The notes beneath the pieces were generated by a model. It had not been told where the DNA came from and ran no database searches. It was given only the letters and a program-made list of their open reading frames with translations. Positions 1 through 7,012 of a stretch of DNA of 7,660 nt are shown piece after piece. Position 1 is the first letter of the stretch, and each line of letters begins with the position of its first letter. The DNA comes from Kiritimatiellia bacterium. Lineage in GTDB: Bacteria > Verrucomicrobiota > Kiritimatiellia > RFP12 > UBA1067. The position numbers and the translations under genes were made by a program. The stretch lies in NCBI GenBank assembly GCA_017521065.1, contig JAFXEA010000052.1:1-7660 (forward strand), given 5' to 3'.

Positions 1-1363
1 AGCCCTCCGGCACAACATAACGCACAACCTTATCCCCTCCCGCCTTTGGAACGGCGGAAACCTCATAATCCATCACACGCGCGGAGGCGATGGCTCTTGC
101 CGCCGGAAACGTGATTTCATACACATCCTTTTCAACGGAAGGAATCTTATTCTTGCCTTTGCTGTATCCACGGCTCTTGCCGCGAGTCTTCTTGACTGAA
201 AGCTTCGCCCCTGACGCGAACTCCGGAACACCGGTTTTCTTCGCATGTTCCGCGAAGGCAAAGGGTTTGGACTCAGCAGCAGGAAGCGGGAGTACCCAAT
301 CCTCGCCAAGGGAAGTGTTGTAAACGAATTCACGGCGAGCGAACACGATGCGGTCGTCATACACGCTCACAAGCATCCCCTGACGGCCATCTGACGTGGA
401 GAACTTCTTCATGACCTTGTAAGGGTCATATTTTTCGCGTAGTCCTGCACCGGCATTCTCAAACCCTTGCGGCATGGCCTGTGCAGTGAAGGCCGTGTAG
501 CGAAGCGAACTTGTGCCGAGCGACGTGAAAGCGCCCTGCCAGATGGAGCGTTCATCCGTGAGGGAATAGTGGGAATGGCCCGAAAACGCCACGGCGTTCG
601 AATACACCGAAAGGTTCTTGGTGGCGGAACCAGCATCGCGTCCCCACGCCCAGGGACCGTAGCAAGTGTCTTTCGGATGCGGGTGCTGGAAATAGAAGAA
701 CGGAAGCGACGGATCGATCTTACCCTTCTGGGCGGCGAAGAAGTCGTCCAGCCCCTGTATTCCGACCTCATCCTTGCCTCTACACCAACCGTTCGACCAC
801 TGCGCTCCGATAAAGGTGTATCCCTTGACATCCTTGCGGTACACATGCTCCCACGGCTCGTGGAATATGCGCTCCCAATGCTCCTTGGGCTTACCTATCA
901 GGACACGGTCGGCAAACTTGCTCTCGTCATTGTACTTGCCGATCACAAACGATTTGTAGTGATTTCCGCCCCAGTCATGGTTTCCGTACACCACGATGCG
1001 CTCCACGCGACGTCCATCCGGAGCGCGGTCGTTGGGGAACACCTTGAACCAGGTGGCGGCGAACGCCTCCATCTCCTCGACAATGCCACGGTCTGCTATG
1101 TCGCCTACTACAGCCACAGCGTCCACGCCCTGATCGCGGTACCACATGAGCGTATGCTCGAGAGTCGCCGTATCGTAACCGGACGTGAAACCAGGCCCCT
1201 TCGGATTCACCCGGATATGTACATCGCTTATCACACCGAACTTGAGTTTCGGCGTACCTCCGGAAAACGTTCCCGGCAATGCGCCGAACACCCGGCTGCC
1301 GCCGAACGCACCCCAGGACGCAAGTCCGCCAATGAACCACCTTCTTGAAACATTTATCGCCAT
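1..1363 (-). CDS. Calcineurin-like metallophosphoesterase, predicted Tat-exported (3' end beyond the window)
   Basis: The reading frame opens at 1363 and runs off the left edge without a stop, giving 454 codons. The full metal-ligand set of the calcineurin-like phosphoesterase fold is present in order: SDVH (D47, H49), GDIAD (D88, D91), GNHD (N128, H129), FQHPH (H227) and GHSH (H263, H265). Members of this fold hydrolyse phosphate mono- or diesters with two metal ions; the substrate cannot be predicted here. The N-terminus carries SRRWFIGG at residues 6-13 followed by a weakly hydrophobic Gly/Ala-rich stretch, which fits a twin-arginine signal and implies export to the periplasm or beyond. 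After the catalytic domain (about 40-285) comes a beta-rich region from about 330 and a Lys/Arg/Gly-rich stretch at 390-412. The start is supported by GAAAGGA at 1370-1376. It is the third gene of a probable operon, 35 bases after the hydrolase stop. Family assignment is firm; Tat export is inferred. Confidence 0.93.
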   Translation of the reverse strand, partial: MAINVSRRWFIGGLASWGAFGGSRVFGALPGTFSGGTPKLKFGVISDVHIRVNPKGPGFTSGYDTATLEHTLMWYRDQGVDAVAVVGDIADRGIVEEMEAFAATWFKVFPNDRAPDGRRVERIVVYGNHDWGGNHYKSFVIGKYNDESKFADRVLIGKPKEHWERIFHEPWEHVYRKDVKGYTFIGAQWSNGWCRGKDEVGIQGLDDFFAAQKGKIDPSLPFFYFQHPHPKDTCYGPWAWGRDAGSATKNLSVYSNAVAFSGHSHYSLTDERSIWQGAFTSLGTSSLRYTAFTAQAMPQGFENAGAGLREKYDPYKVMKKFSTSDGRQGMLVSVYDDRIVFARREFVYNTSLGEDWVLPLPAAESKPFAFAEHAKKTGVPEFASGAKLSVKKTRGKSRGYSKGKNKIPSVEKDVYEITFPAARAIASARVMDYEVSAVPKAGGDKVVRYVVPEG

Positions 1364-1369
1364 GCTTTT

Positions 1370-1376
1370 TCCTTTC
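1370..1376 (-). promoter_or_regulatory. Ribosome binding site of the metallophosphoesterase gene
   Basis: On the minus strand GAAAGGA lies 6 bases before the ATG at 1363, inside a purine-rich 35-base gap. It supports this ATG, which also places the twin-arginine motif at the very N-terminus as expected for a signal peptide. Confidence 0.7.
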
Positions 1377-1398
1377 TCTTTTGGTTATCTGTCAAAGC

Positions 1399-4245
1399 TC
1401 ACTTCTTCCAATATTCAAGCTTGAATACGGCCGTCTCGCGCCAACGCAAATAGATATCAACGTAATCAGGTGTCTCCGCATATATTTTGCGTCCACCTAA
1501 AGGTCTCATCCTCTTCACTCCTTCCGGCTTGAACACTCGCTTCATGCCTCCACCAGACGACGCACCAAGCATAGCAAGTGACGCCCCAGTAACAAAGCAA
1601 TCGTCCGTCTCAATGCAAGGACGGATCCCCGCTTCACGGGCAATGTTCCTGAAGAGATCCGGGCGCGCGGCGCCTGCTGCACCGATTACAATCTCAGTTC
1701 CGCCAAACCCATTCCGGCGAACAGCCGCCGCGCATACCGACGTGCCGGCGTAATTCGCAAGCGGAGTCCAGCCGTCCGACGGAGAGAATTCGTATGAAAG
1801 GCCGAAAACAAGCGAACGGCGGCGGGAATCACCATGCCAGAAACCATTCACCCCATTCACAAGCCGATCAGAACCGCAGGTCGCCGCCGGACGTTCTTCA
1901 TACGTACGCTTCACCAGAATGCCGAGCGCCGATGATATAGATGAGTCCGTATCGCCGGAAAGGGCTCCCGGCGTTCCCATCCACACAAGCACGCGCCCGT
2001 CTCTTGCAAAACGTTCACGCACTTTACGGATCGCGTCAGCCTTCATGGTGGAAGCATCCGCCATCACCACAACCTTCGGAGCTTCTTTCGCAAATCCGTC
2101 CGAAAGCACATCTTCGACAAGGTAGTTGTCGAACCGCACACCGGTCTGCCATACGGAATCCACCGCCGGCCAACAGTAGTTGTTCGGCTTTTCCACGACC
2201 TTGCGGTTTCTTGAACAGTAGTCTGTCGTGCGATCGTCAAAGAACATCGCGAAACGATCGCTTCCCAGCGGACGGCCCTCTGCCTCGGCGGCGATAGATG
2301 CAGCCTGCTTGATGCAACGCATGGCTTCAGGAGTATCGTAGAATATGCGGTTCAGCGGATACTGATGCCATCCGCCGCCCCATGCCATCGCACACCCTGT
2401 GGCAAAATCAAGAAAGTCCGAGAAAGTCTTGTAATCGTGGCGCTCCTGCCACTGGCGCAGAGGGTAAAGCCCGTAAGTCAGATTGGCCTGCGCAGGATTG
2501 CGGATGTCGAGTTCCGTCACCATCCACTTTCCATGCAGACGCATCGAACCGTTGTACGCGAAAAGACCGAGCGGTGCAACCATGTCGTTTCTGCGGATGG
2601 TGTAGCCCGGAAGCCAGATTGTGAAATCGAATCCTTTGTCCGTGATTGTGTTCCACATCGCATGACGCCCACGCCCCTCGTTTCCGGAGAGGGTAAGGGC
2701 CCCATTGTATCCACCGACAAGAAAACGGGGCGCACCGCGCTTGACTGCGCTGCGCATCGCCGAATTGTTGAGCCAGCAGGATATGGAACAGAATCGGCGA
2801 AAATCGCTCTCGCGGCATCTTCCGGACTCGCTCGTGAACTGGCGCGGCGGATTGATTTCCACATCTGTAGGTATTTTCACCTCGGATATGCGGACTCCGG
2901 GAGTACGCCATGCCGCCGCCAATCCCGCATCATCCCGGTACTCCTCTTTAAGCCATTTGCGGAATGCGCGTTCGGCAAGAGGCGAATTCCACGGATCGCG
3001 CTGGAGACGGAACTGGCAGTCGTCACCTCCCGTTACATATACCCCGATGACGGCCTTTGCCGCCAAGGTTTTTTCAAAACGGCGGAAAATCTCCTCGAGA
3101 GCCGCCCCCATATCCTTGAGATACTTCTCGGAGAAGAGGCTCGGCACCCAATGCTCGCCTGGTGTCTTCGGATATTCCGTTGTGTACTTGTCGGTAAATG
3201 CCGTTCCTGCAAAAACGCGGTAGCGCCCTTCGAAATCACATTCGAGTTCGCCCTTGTTCTGCATCTTCCAGAAATGCGGAGCGCTCACTTTGCAGACGAG
3301 AATCACATAGGCGTCGAGATTCTCCCGCAATATCTTGTAGATCATCCGCTCCATCAGATCAATGTCGAACGTGCCGTCTTCACGCCATATCTGCGGCTGT
3401 GGATCTGCATAGGTATGTTCTCCCGCGACGATATTCACATTGAAGATGCGATAACCCGCCTTCTTGAACTCCTGCACGCCGCGCTTGTTCCCGCGATTGG
3501 CGGATTCATCCGTGCGCTGGCAGTGGCGTGTGGCGGGGAGGATATGTTCACCGTTGACATACAGATCTGTACGGTCACCATTCACCCTCAGTTCAGGAAC
3601 GGCTTTTGGACGGGCTTTCAATTTCTCCCTTATCTGTTCGTCTGTGACACCGGTGGAGGGATAATCTATCTGCCTTGCACGATATGGTTGATTGAACCAC
3701 GGACCGGCGCCGCCGCCATAGTCGTTTACATACTGGAAGGTAATGTTCTCAACCCGCACCCTGAACGGATTGCCGCAGCATGCGACGCCAAGCCTCATCT
3801 GCACCGCATTCGTCGGCACCTGCACATAGTTGTAGTAGTCGATGCGCTCGCCCTGACCTGCTACGCTGTCCGCCTCGAACATCGGATAGATGGCCGGACG
3901 GATATTCGTCGCGTCAAATCCGAAATTGCGGACACATCTCCCCTGCGCATCTTCAAAGCGCATCTGCGGAAGGAAATAGCAACCGAATCCCCATTCAAGT
4001 TTGCGCCAGGCGTAGTCGAGCCGCATATACGCACCCGACTTCACCTTTGTGACGTTGGTGGACCAGGCATATTCCTTCTTCCAGTTCGCACCATCATATG
4101 CGAACACCGGAGTCTCGGCAAAAATGTGCTTGGTCCCGACTGGATCGAACTGCGGTCTTATATCCACATACAGTTCGGGATGCCTTCGCGTCTGTGCACC
4201 AAGCACAGCAGGGATAAGCAGTCCAAGCAATATGAACAGTTTCAT
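1399..4245 (-). CDS. Secreted GH42-like TIM-barrel glycoside hydrolase with beta-galactosidase trimerisation-like domain
   Basis: This 948-residue protein begins with a Sec signal peptide (MKLFILLGLLIPAVLGA, likely cut after A17). Residues about 20-200 form a beta-rich N-terminal domain. A TIM barrel seems to start at LYVNGEHILPA (228-238) and continue through EFKKAGYRIFNVNI (259-272) and ILVCKVSAPHFW (315-326) to about 650. Residues about 664-870 (RFAMFFDD, then KVVVMADAS and RVLVWMG) resemble the Rossmann-like trimerisation domain of GH42 beta-galactosidases. The likely nucleophile is E578 in WMVTELD. At the barrel strand where the acid/base Glu is expected the protein has GVYVTGGDDCQF (401-412), with Asp408 and Asp409 rather than Glu. 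It probably hydrolyses a glycan outside the cytoplasm, but family membership below GH42-like, substrate and activity are all uncertain. The protein has 19 cysteines. The gene is coupled to the upstream PATR gene, 4 bases away. A domain search could place it in another clan GH-A family. Confidence 0.85.
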   Translation of the reverse strand: MKLFILLGLLIPAVLGAQTRRHPELYVDIRPQFDPVGTKHIFAETPVFAYDGANWKKEYAWSTNVTKVKSGAYMRLDYAWRKLEWGFGCYFLPQMRFEDAQGRCVRNFGFDATNIRPAIYPMFEADSVAGQGERIDYYNYVQVPTNAVQMRLGVACCGNPFRVRVENITFQYVNDYGGGAGPWFNQPYRARQIDYPSTGVTDEQIREKLKARPKAVPELRVNGDRTDLYVNGEHILPATRHCQRTDESANRGNKRGVQEFKKAGYRIFNVNIVAGEHTYADPQPQIWREDGTFDIDLMERMIYKILRENLDAYVILVCKVSAPHFWKMQNKGELECDFEGRYRVFAGTAFTDKYTTEYPKTPGEHWVPSLFSEKYLKDMGAALEEIFRRFEKTLAAKAVIGVYVTGGDDCQFRLQRDPWNSPLAERAFRKWLKEEYRDDAGLAAAWRTPGVRISEVKIPTDVEINPPRQFTSESGRCRESDFRRFCSISCWLNNSAMRSAVKRGAPRFLVGGYNGALTLSGNEGRGRHAMWNTITDKGFDFTIWLPGYTIRRNDMVAPLGLFAYNGSMRLHGKWMVTELDIRNPAQANLTYGLYPLRQWQERHDYKTFSDFLDFATGCAMAWGGGWHQYPLNRIFYDTPEAMRCIKQAASIAAEAEGRPLGSDRFAMFFDDRTTDYCSRNRKVVEKPNNYCWPAVDSVWQTGVRFDNYLVEDVLSDGFAKEAPKVVVMADASTMKADAIRKVRERFARDGRVLVWMGTPGALSGDTDSSISSALGILVKRTYEERPAATCGSDRLVNGVNGFWHGDSRRRSLVFGLSYEFSPSDGWTPLANYAGTSVCAAAVRRNGFGGTEIVIGAAGAARPDLFRNIAREAGIRPCIETDDCFVTGASLAMLGASSGGGMKRVFKPEGVKRMRPLGGRKIYAETPDYVDIYLRWRETAVFKLEYWKK

Positions 4246-4249
4246 AATA

Positions 4250-4256
4250 TCACCTT
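4250..4256 (-). promoter_or_regulatory. Ribosome binding site of the hydrolase gene, overlapping the upstream stop codon
   Basis: AAGGTGA on the minus strand includes the TGA stop (4250-4252) of the PATR-repeat gene. The AAGG core is 7 bases before the ATG at 4245. Ribosomes ending the upstream gene therefore finish on the initiation signal of the next, a layout typical of translational coupling. It also fixes the start of the hydrolase gene. Confidence 0.8.
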
Positions 4257-6988
4257 ATCACGATGGTCATGCCGAGCTTTACAAGCGAAAGCCCTTCGGC
4301 TGAAGCCTTAACCTTCAATTTTGATGTAGTCTCACCGTCGACAGTGACGTTCCATCCGGCTATATTCGACCAACCTTCCGAAGCAGAAAGATCAAACCCG
4401 CTAAAACCGGATTCGCCGTTCCAATTCCGCACATCCACACTTCCCGTTTTCGGCAGAACGAATCCTTCCAGCCGACCGTTGCCCATCGCATCAACGGCGA
4501 GCACGATCCCGGACGGAAGCGAAACCGGATCTCCATCAACCACCAGCGACGCACCGGAGGCAACGGACAGAGACTTGATATTGCCGAGAGTGGTGTATGA
4601 CTGTTGCGGCTTGCCGGAAATCTCTTCTCCGCCGGAATGCGCCGTATCGCCGCTTCCGGCGCTGCATTCTTTGTTGGCAAACCGCCAGTTATATCTTCCG
4701 CCAACCTCCCTGAAAGTATCATGAACAGAAAGCCTGTCCCAGTTCAATCCGTCCACACTGCCGTCAAGCGTATAGAACATGGGCACGCGATTATAGGTCG
4801 TAAGCAAACTGTTCAGCGTATAGGACCAATCCCATGATGCGATCTCTCGCGCCCCTTTAGGCATACGGACCACCACAGGAAGCCAGGTCTCAGGCATGGA
4901 AAGGCGCGGCCTGTATCCACCTGTAAATTTTCCCGGAGAATTAGAAAGTCCGACAAGCCAACCAGGATCGGTTCTGGCATCGTCAAACAGGTTGTAAAGT
5001 TCACGAGGAACACCTGCACTGTCGGTATTCATGGAATAGCCGTAGCAGGTGTCGAGCGCAGCCTCGCCGCAGGCTATCGCATGAACGTTCGAATTCATGG
5101 TTAGGCCTATATTCTGCCTGAATCCATCAGCATCGAAAAAGGCAAGCTCCTGCGCGGTGACAACGCTCTCATTTCCGTTTGTGGCGGTCGACGCATTGGC
5201 CATGATTGTCCACCGGAACCATGTGTATCTGTCAGCGGGGCGCACCAGAAGCGTTCCTTCCTTCACATTCAGTGCGCCAGAGAAGGAAAGGTCGCGTCCT
5301 ATCGCCCAAGTGCCGGAACCGCGCTTCTCCACCGATACCGTTCCGACTCCATCAGAGATGTCGCTCATCACATTATGCGTAACGCTTGTACCGTCAAGCA
5401 CAAGAGTGTGATTGCCGGCAGCAGCCCCCTTCACGCCGCTCATCCCGATCCACCTGCCGTTCGCACGAACAGTTCCGCGCCCATTGAGTACGACACCGCG
5501 TTCGCACGCGCATGCCGCCGACACCGGGCGAACGTTCGTACCCACATATTCAAGCACCGCATCCTTCACACCGCCGCTTCCCACGGCAAATGCATAGTTC
5601 TCTGCGGAGGAATCGCCTCCAGTTGCGCATTCAAGTAAATTGAGAGCCGTACCTACGGAACACGCCGTTCCCGTTTCGGCAAGCGAATCAAAGCGCAGGA
5701 CGCCTTCCTCAACAGCGATTGATCCACCAAATGTGCGGTTCGCCTTGTTGTCGACATTATCGGCGAAGCGCCAAATGCCCGACCCCTTCTTCGTTATGTG
5801 GATATCATAGCTTTTATCTCCAACCGCATAGGTGTTGAACGTCCCCGAAATCACACATTCGCTCGTGTTCGACCCTGTAAGCACAAGGCTATGATTCACA
5901 TGATATTTATCATCGGATGTATTCCGCTGCTGACACAGAGTGCCAGCCCACACGAGTCCGCCATAAGCGCCGCCGTCGAGATAGGCAGGGCCGGTCGTTG
6001 TGGAGAATATCTTCAAAGTCTTGTCCGTGACCTCGCCCTTTCCGAGATAGAGAATCGCAGCCGCATTGTCGCGAGTGCAGATGGTCTCACTTGCCCCACA
6101 GGATGAAGGCTGACCCTTCTTGCCGATCTTCGCAAGCCCTACAACACCCTGCGTACGCTGCATAGGATCGGCAACAGACGTCTTGGTATGAAGATCCATA
6201 TGCTGAAAATCCTTCGTCATCGTAGAGGATGTTCCCGTGAGCATGATGCGTCCATTCGAATACCAGCCCAACGGAGCGGAGATTGTGCCGGCGAACTCGC
6301 CTTCAGTTCCGCAATATACAAGCAGCCTGCCATCGGAGCAAAGGTTGGTTATAAGACCGCTGCCCGTAAGTTCACGCACGTAGGTACGCACGCTCGTACC
6401 GCCTTCGGTTACGAGCATCGCCTCTGCCGCGATGTCGAACTTGCCGTAATATCCGCGATAATCGTTATGCGTAACATTCTGCGGAAGTATCACCGCTCCT
6501 TTTTCGATGATGTAATTTACGTAATTATCCCGGCCATTGTTGTTATTGTTGTTGCGGTAGTTGGCAGAGGAATTGAGCTGGAGTCCGCCCTCGCCCTTTT
6601 TCAGAATGTAGCCGATGTTATGGGTTTTCCACGCATCATTGTTGATGGCGCTGTTTACGACCGATGTCACTCCTGCCGGAACATCGAACACAAGTTTGCT
6701 CGTATCGGATTCAGGGCGTATGCGCTTCACGTTAGCGAACACGGTAAACGATTCCGAATCGGCCACGTCAATATTCACCGTAGTGTTCGTCGGTATCCAG
6801 ACTTCGTCACTTGAGCCAGGCAGGCTTCCGCCGGCAACCCCATTCTTGTAGCTTAACGGATCGTTCCATCTGCCGTCAGCCCCGCCGTTCCACGTAAATT
6901 CAGCGCCATGCGACAGAACAGGCAACATTGCGCAAATCACAGCGAAAAGCGACGAAGCATTCGCCACTTTATGAATTCCACATTCCAT
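4250..6988 (-). CDS. Exported PATR-type beta-strand repeat protein with a discoidin-like segment
   Basis: The 912-residue protein starts with a signal peptide (hydrophobic 11-26, probable cut near HGA|E at 29/30), so it acts at the surface or outside. The mature protein opens with FTWNGGADGRWNDP (31-44), the W-G-W pattern common at the start of PATR proteins. Repeat-like units follow: KKGEGGLQL (130-138), ELTGSGLITN (206-215), ITKKGSGIWRF...GGSIAVEEGVLRF (398-433) and VEKRGSGTWAI...GALNVKEGTLLV (553-582). The last two are close matches to the autotransporter-associated beta-strand repeat, a beta-helical fold. Residues about 586-775 look like a discoidin (F5/8 type C) fold, with YTWFRWTI, ELAFFDADGF and DGSVDGLNWDRL. 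No C-terminal beta-barrel and no PEP-CTERM sorting signal is visible; the protein ends GMTIVIR. Expected roles are adhesion, surface coating or glycan binding. The start is supported by AAAGGAG 7 bases upstream. The repeat call is firm, the function is inferred. Confidence 0.88.
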   Translation of the reverse strand: MECGIHKVANASSLFAVICAMLPVLSHGAEFTWNGGADGRWNDPLSYKNGVAGGSLPGSSDEVWIPTNTTVNIDVADSESFTVFANVKRIRPESDTSKLVFDVPAGVTSVVNSAINNDAWKTHNIGYILKKGEGGLQLNSSANYRNNNNNNGRDNYVNYIIEKGAVILPQNVTHNDYRGYYGKFDIAAEAMLVTEGGTSVRTYVRELTGSGLITNLCSDGRLLVYCGTEGEFAGTISAPLGWYSNGRIMLTGTSSTMTKDFQHMDLHTKTSVADPMQRTQGVVGLAKIGKKGQPSSCGASETICTRDNAAAILYLGKGEVTDKTLKIFSTTTGPAYLDGGAYGGLVWAGTLCQQRNTSDDKYHVNHSLVLTGSNTSECVISGTFNTYAVGDKSYDIHITKKGSGIWRFADNVDNKANRTFGGSIAVEEGVLRFDSLAETGTACSVGTALNLLECATGGDSSAENYAFAVGSGGVKDAVLEYVGTNVRPVSAACACERGVVLNGRGTVRANGRWIGMSGVKGAAAGNHTLVLDGTSVTHNVMSDISDGVGTVSVEKRGSGTWAIGRDLSFSGALNVKEGTLLVRPADRYTWFRWTIMANASTATNGNESVVTAQELAFFDADGFRQNIGLTMNSNVHAIACGEAALDTCYGYSMNTDSAGVPRELYNLFDDARTDPGWLVGLSNSPGKFTGGYRPRLSMPETWLPVVVRMPKGAREIASWDWSYTLNSLLTTYNRVPMFYTLDGSVDGLNWDRLSVHDTFREVGGRYNWRFANKECSAGSGDTAHSGGEEISGKPQQSYTTLGNIKSLSVASGASLVVDGDPVSLPSGIVLAVDAMGNGRLEGFVLPKTGSVDVRNWNGESGFSGFDLSASEGWSNIAGWNVTVDGETTSKLKVKASAEGLSLVKLGMTIVIR
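4664..5233 (-). other. Discoidin (F5/8 type C)-like segment inside the PATR protein
   Basis: Residues about 586-775 differ in style from the glycine-rich repeats around them. They contain an aromatic opening strand (YTWFRWTIMA), a conserved-looking ELAFFDADG turn, then LYNLFDD and a late DGSVDGLNWDRLS motif. This order is seen in discoidin-like domains, which often bind sugars. The assignment is by motif recognition only and the borders are approximate. Confidence 0.5.
5237..5338 (-). other. PATR unit, residues 551-584
   Basis: The segment has the repeat signature K-x-G-S-G-T-W followed by GALNVKEGTLLV. It is the best copy in the protein and lies directly before the discoidin-like segment. 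Confidence 0.75.
5681..5809 (-). other. PATR unit, residues 394-436
   Basis: The segment has ITKKGSGIWRF followed by GGSIAVEEGVLRFDSL. It matches the unit at residues 551-584 in the KxGSGxW and G-x-x-x-V-x-E/K-G-x-L elements, with a slightly longer loop between them. Confidence 0.75.
6536..6553 (-). repeat. Short AAC/AAT trinucleotide tract encoding six asparagines
   Basis: Six consecutive Asn codons, read on the minus strand as AAC-AAC-AAT twice, encode residues 146-151 of the PATR protein. The tract sits in a loop between beta-strand-like segments. Changes in copy number would keep the frame. Confidence 0.8.
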
Positions 6989-6995
6989 GCATCAA

Positions 6996-7002
6996 CTCCT
7001 TT
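6996..7002 (-). promoter_or_regulatory. Ribosome binding site of the PATR-repeat gene
   Basis: AAAGGAG on the minus strand lies 7 bases before the ATG at 6988, in the 24-base gap after pyrB. It is the strongest Shine-Dalgarno in the window and supports the chosen start. Confidence 0.8.
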
Positions 7003-7012
7003 CGGGGTGGGC

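Noticed and set aside
467..1348. A 293-codon open frame on the plus strand opposite the metallophosphoesterase gene
   Set aside because: It is also in codon register with the real gene and open for the same codon-use reason. The opposite strand carries the complete metallophosphoesterase motif set.
1364..1398. Possible promoter or terminator in the gap before the metallophosphoesterase gene
   Set aside because: The 35 bases are purine-rich and hold the ribosome binding site. There is no stem-loop and no room for a convincing promoter.
2365..4311. A 648-codon open frame on the plus strand opposite the hydrolase gene
   Set aside because: It is in exact codon register with the hydrolase gene, so stops would appear only opposite TTA, CTA or TCA codons, which the real gene largely avoids. 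The translated product shows no recognisable domain, and the frame crosses the junction with the neighbouring gene. It is a shadow.
6188..6814. A 208-codon open frame on the plus strand opposite the PATR gene
   Set aside because: It is in codon register with the PATR gene, has no recognisable domain, and lies fully within a well-supported exported protein gene.
6989..7012. Possible terminator between pyrB and the PATR gene
   Set aside because: The gap is only 24 bases, shows no inverted repeat and no T-run, and is occupied mostly by the Shine-Dalgarno site.
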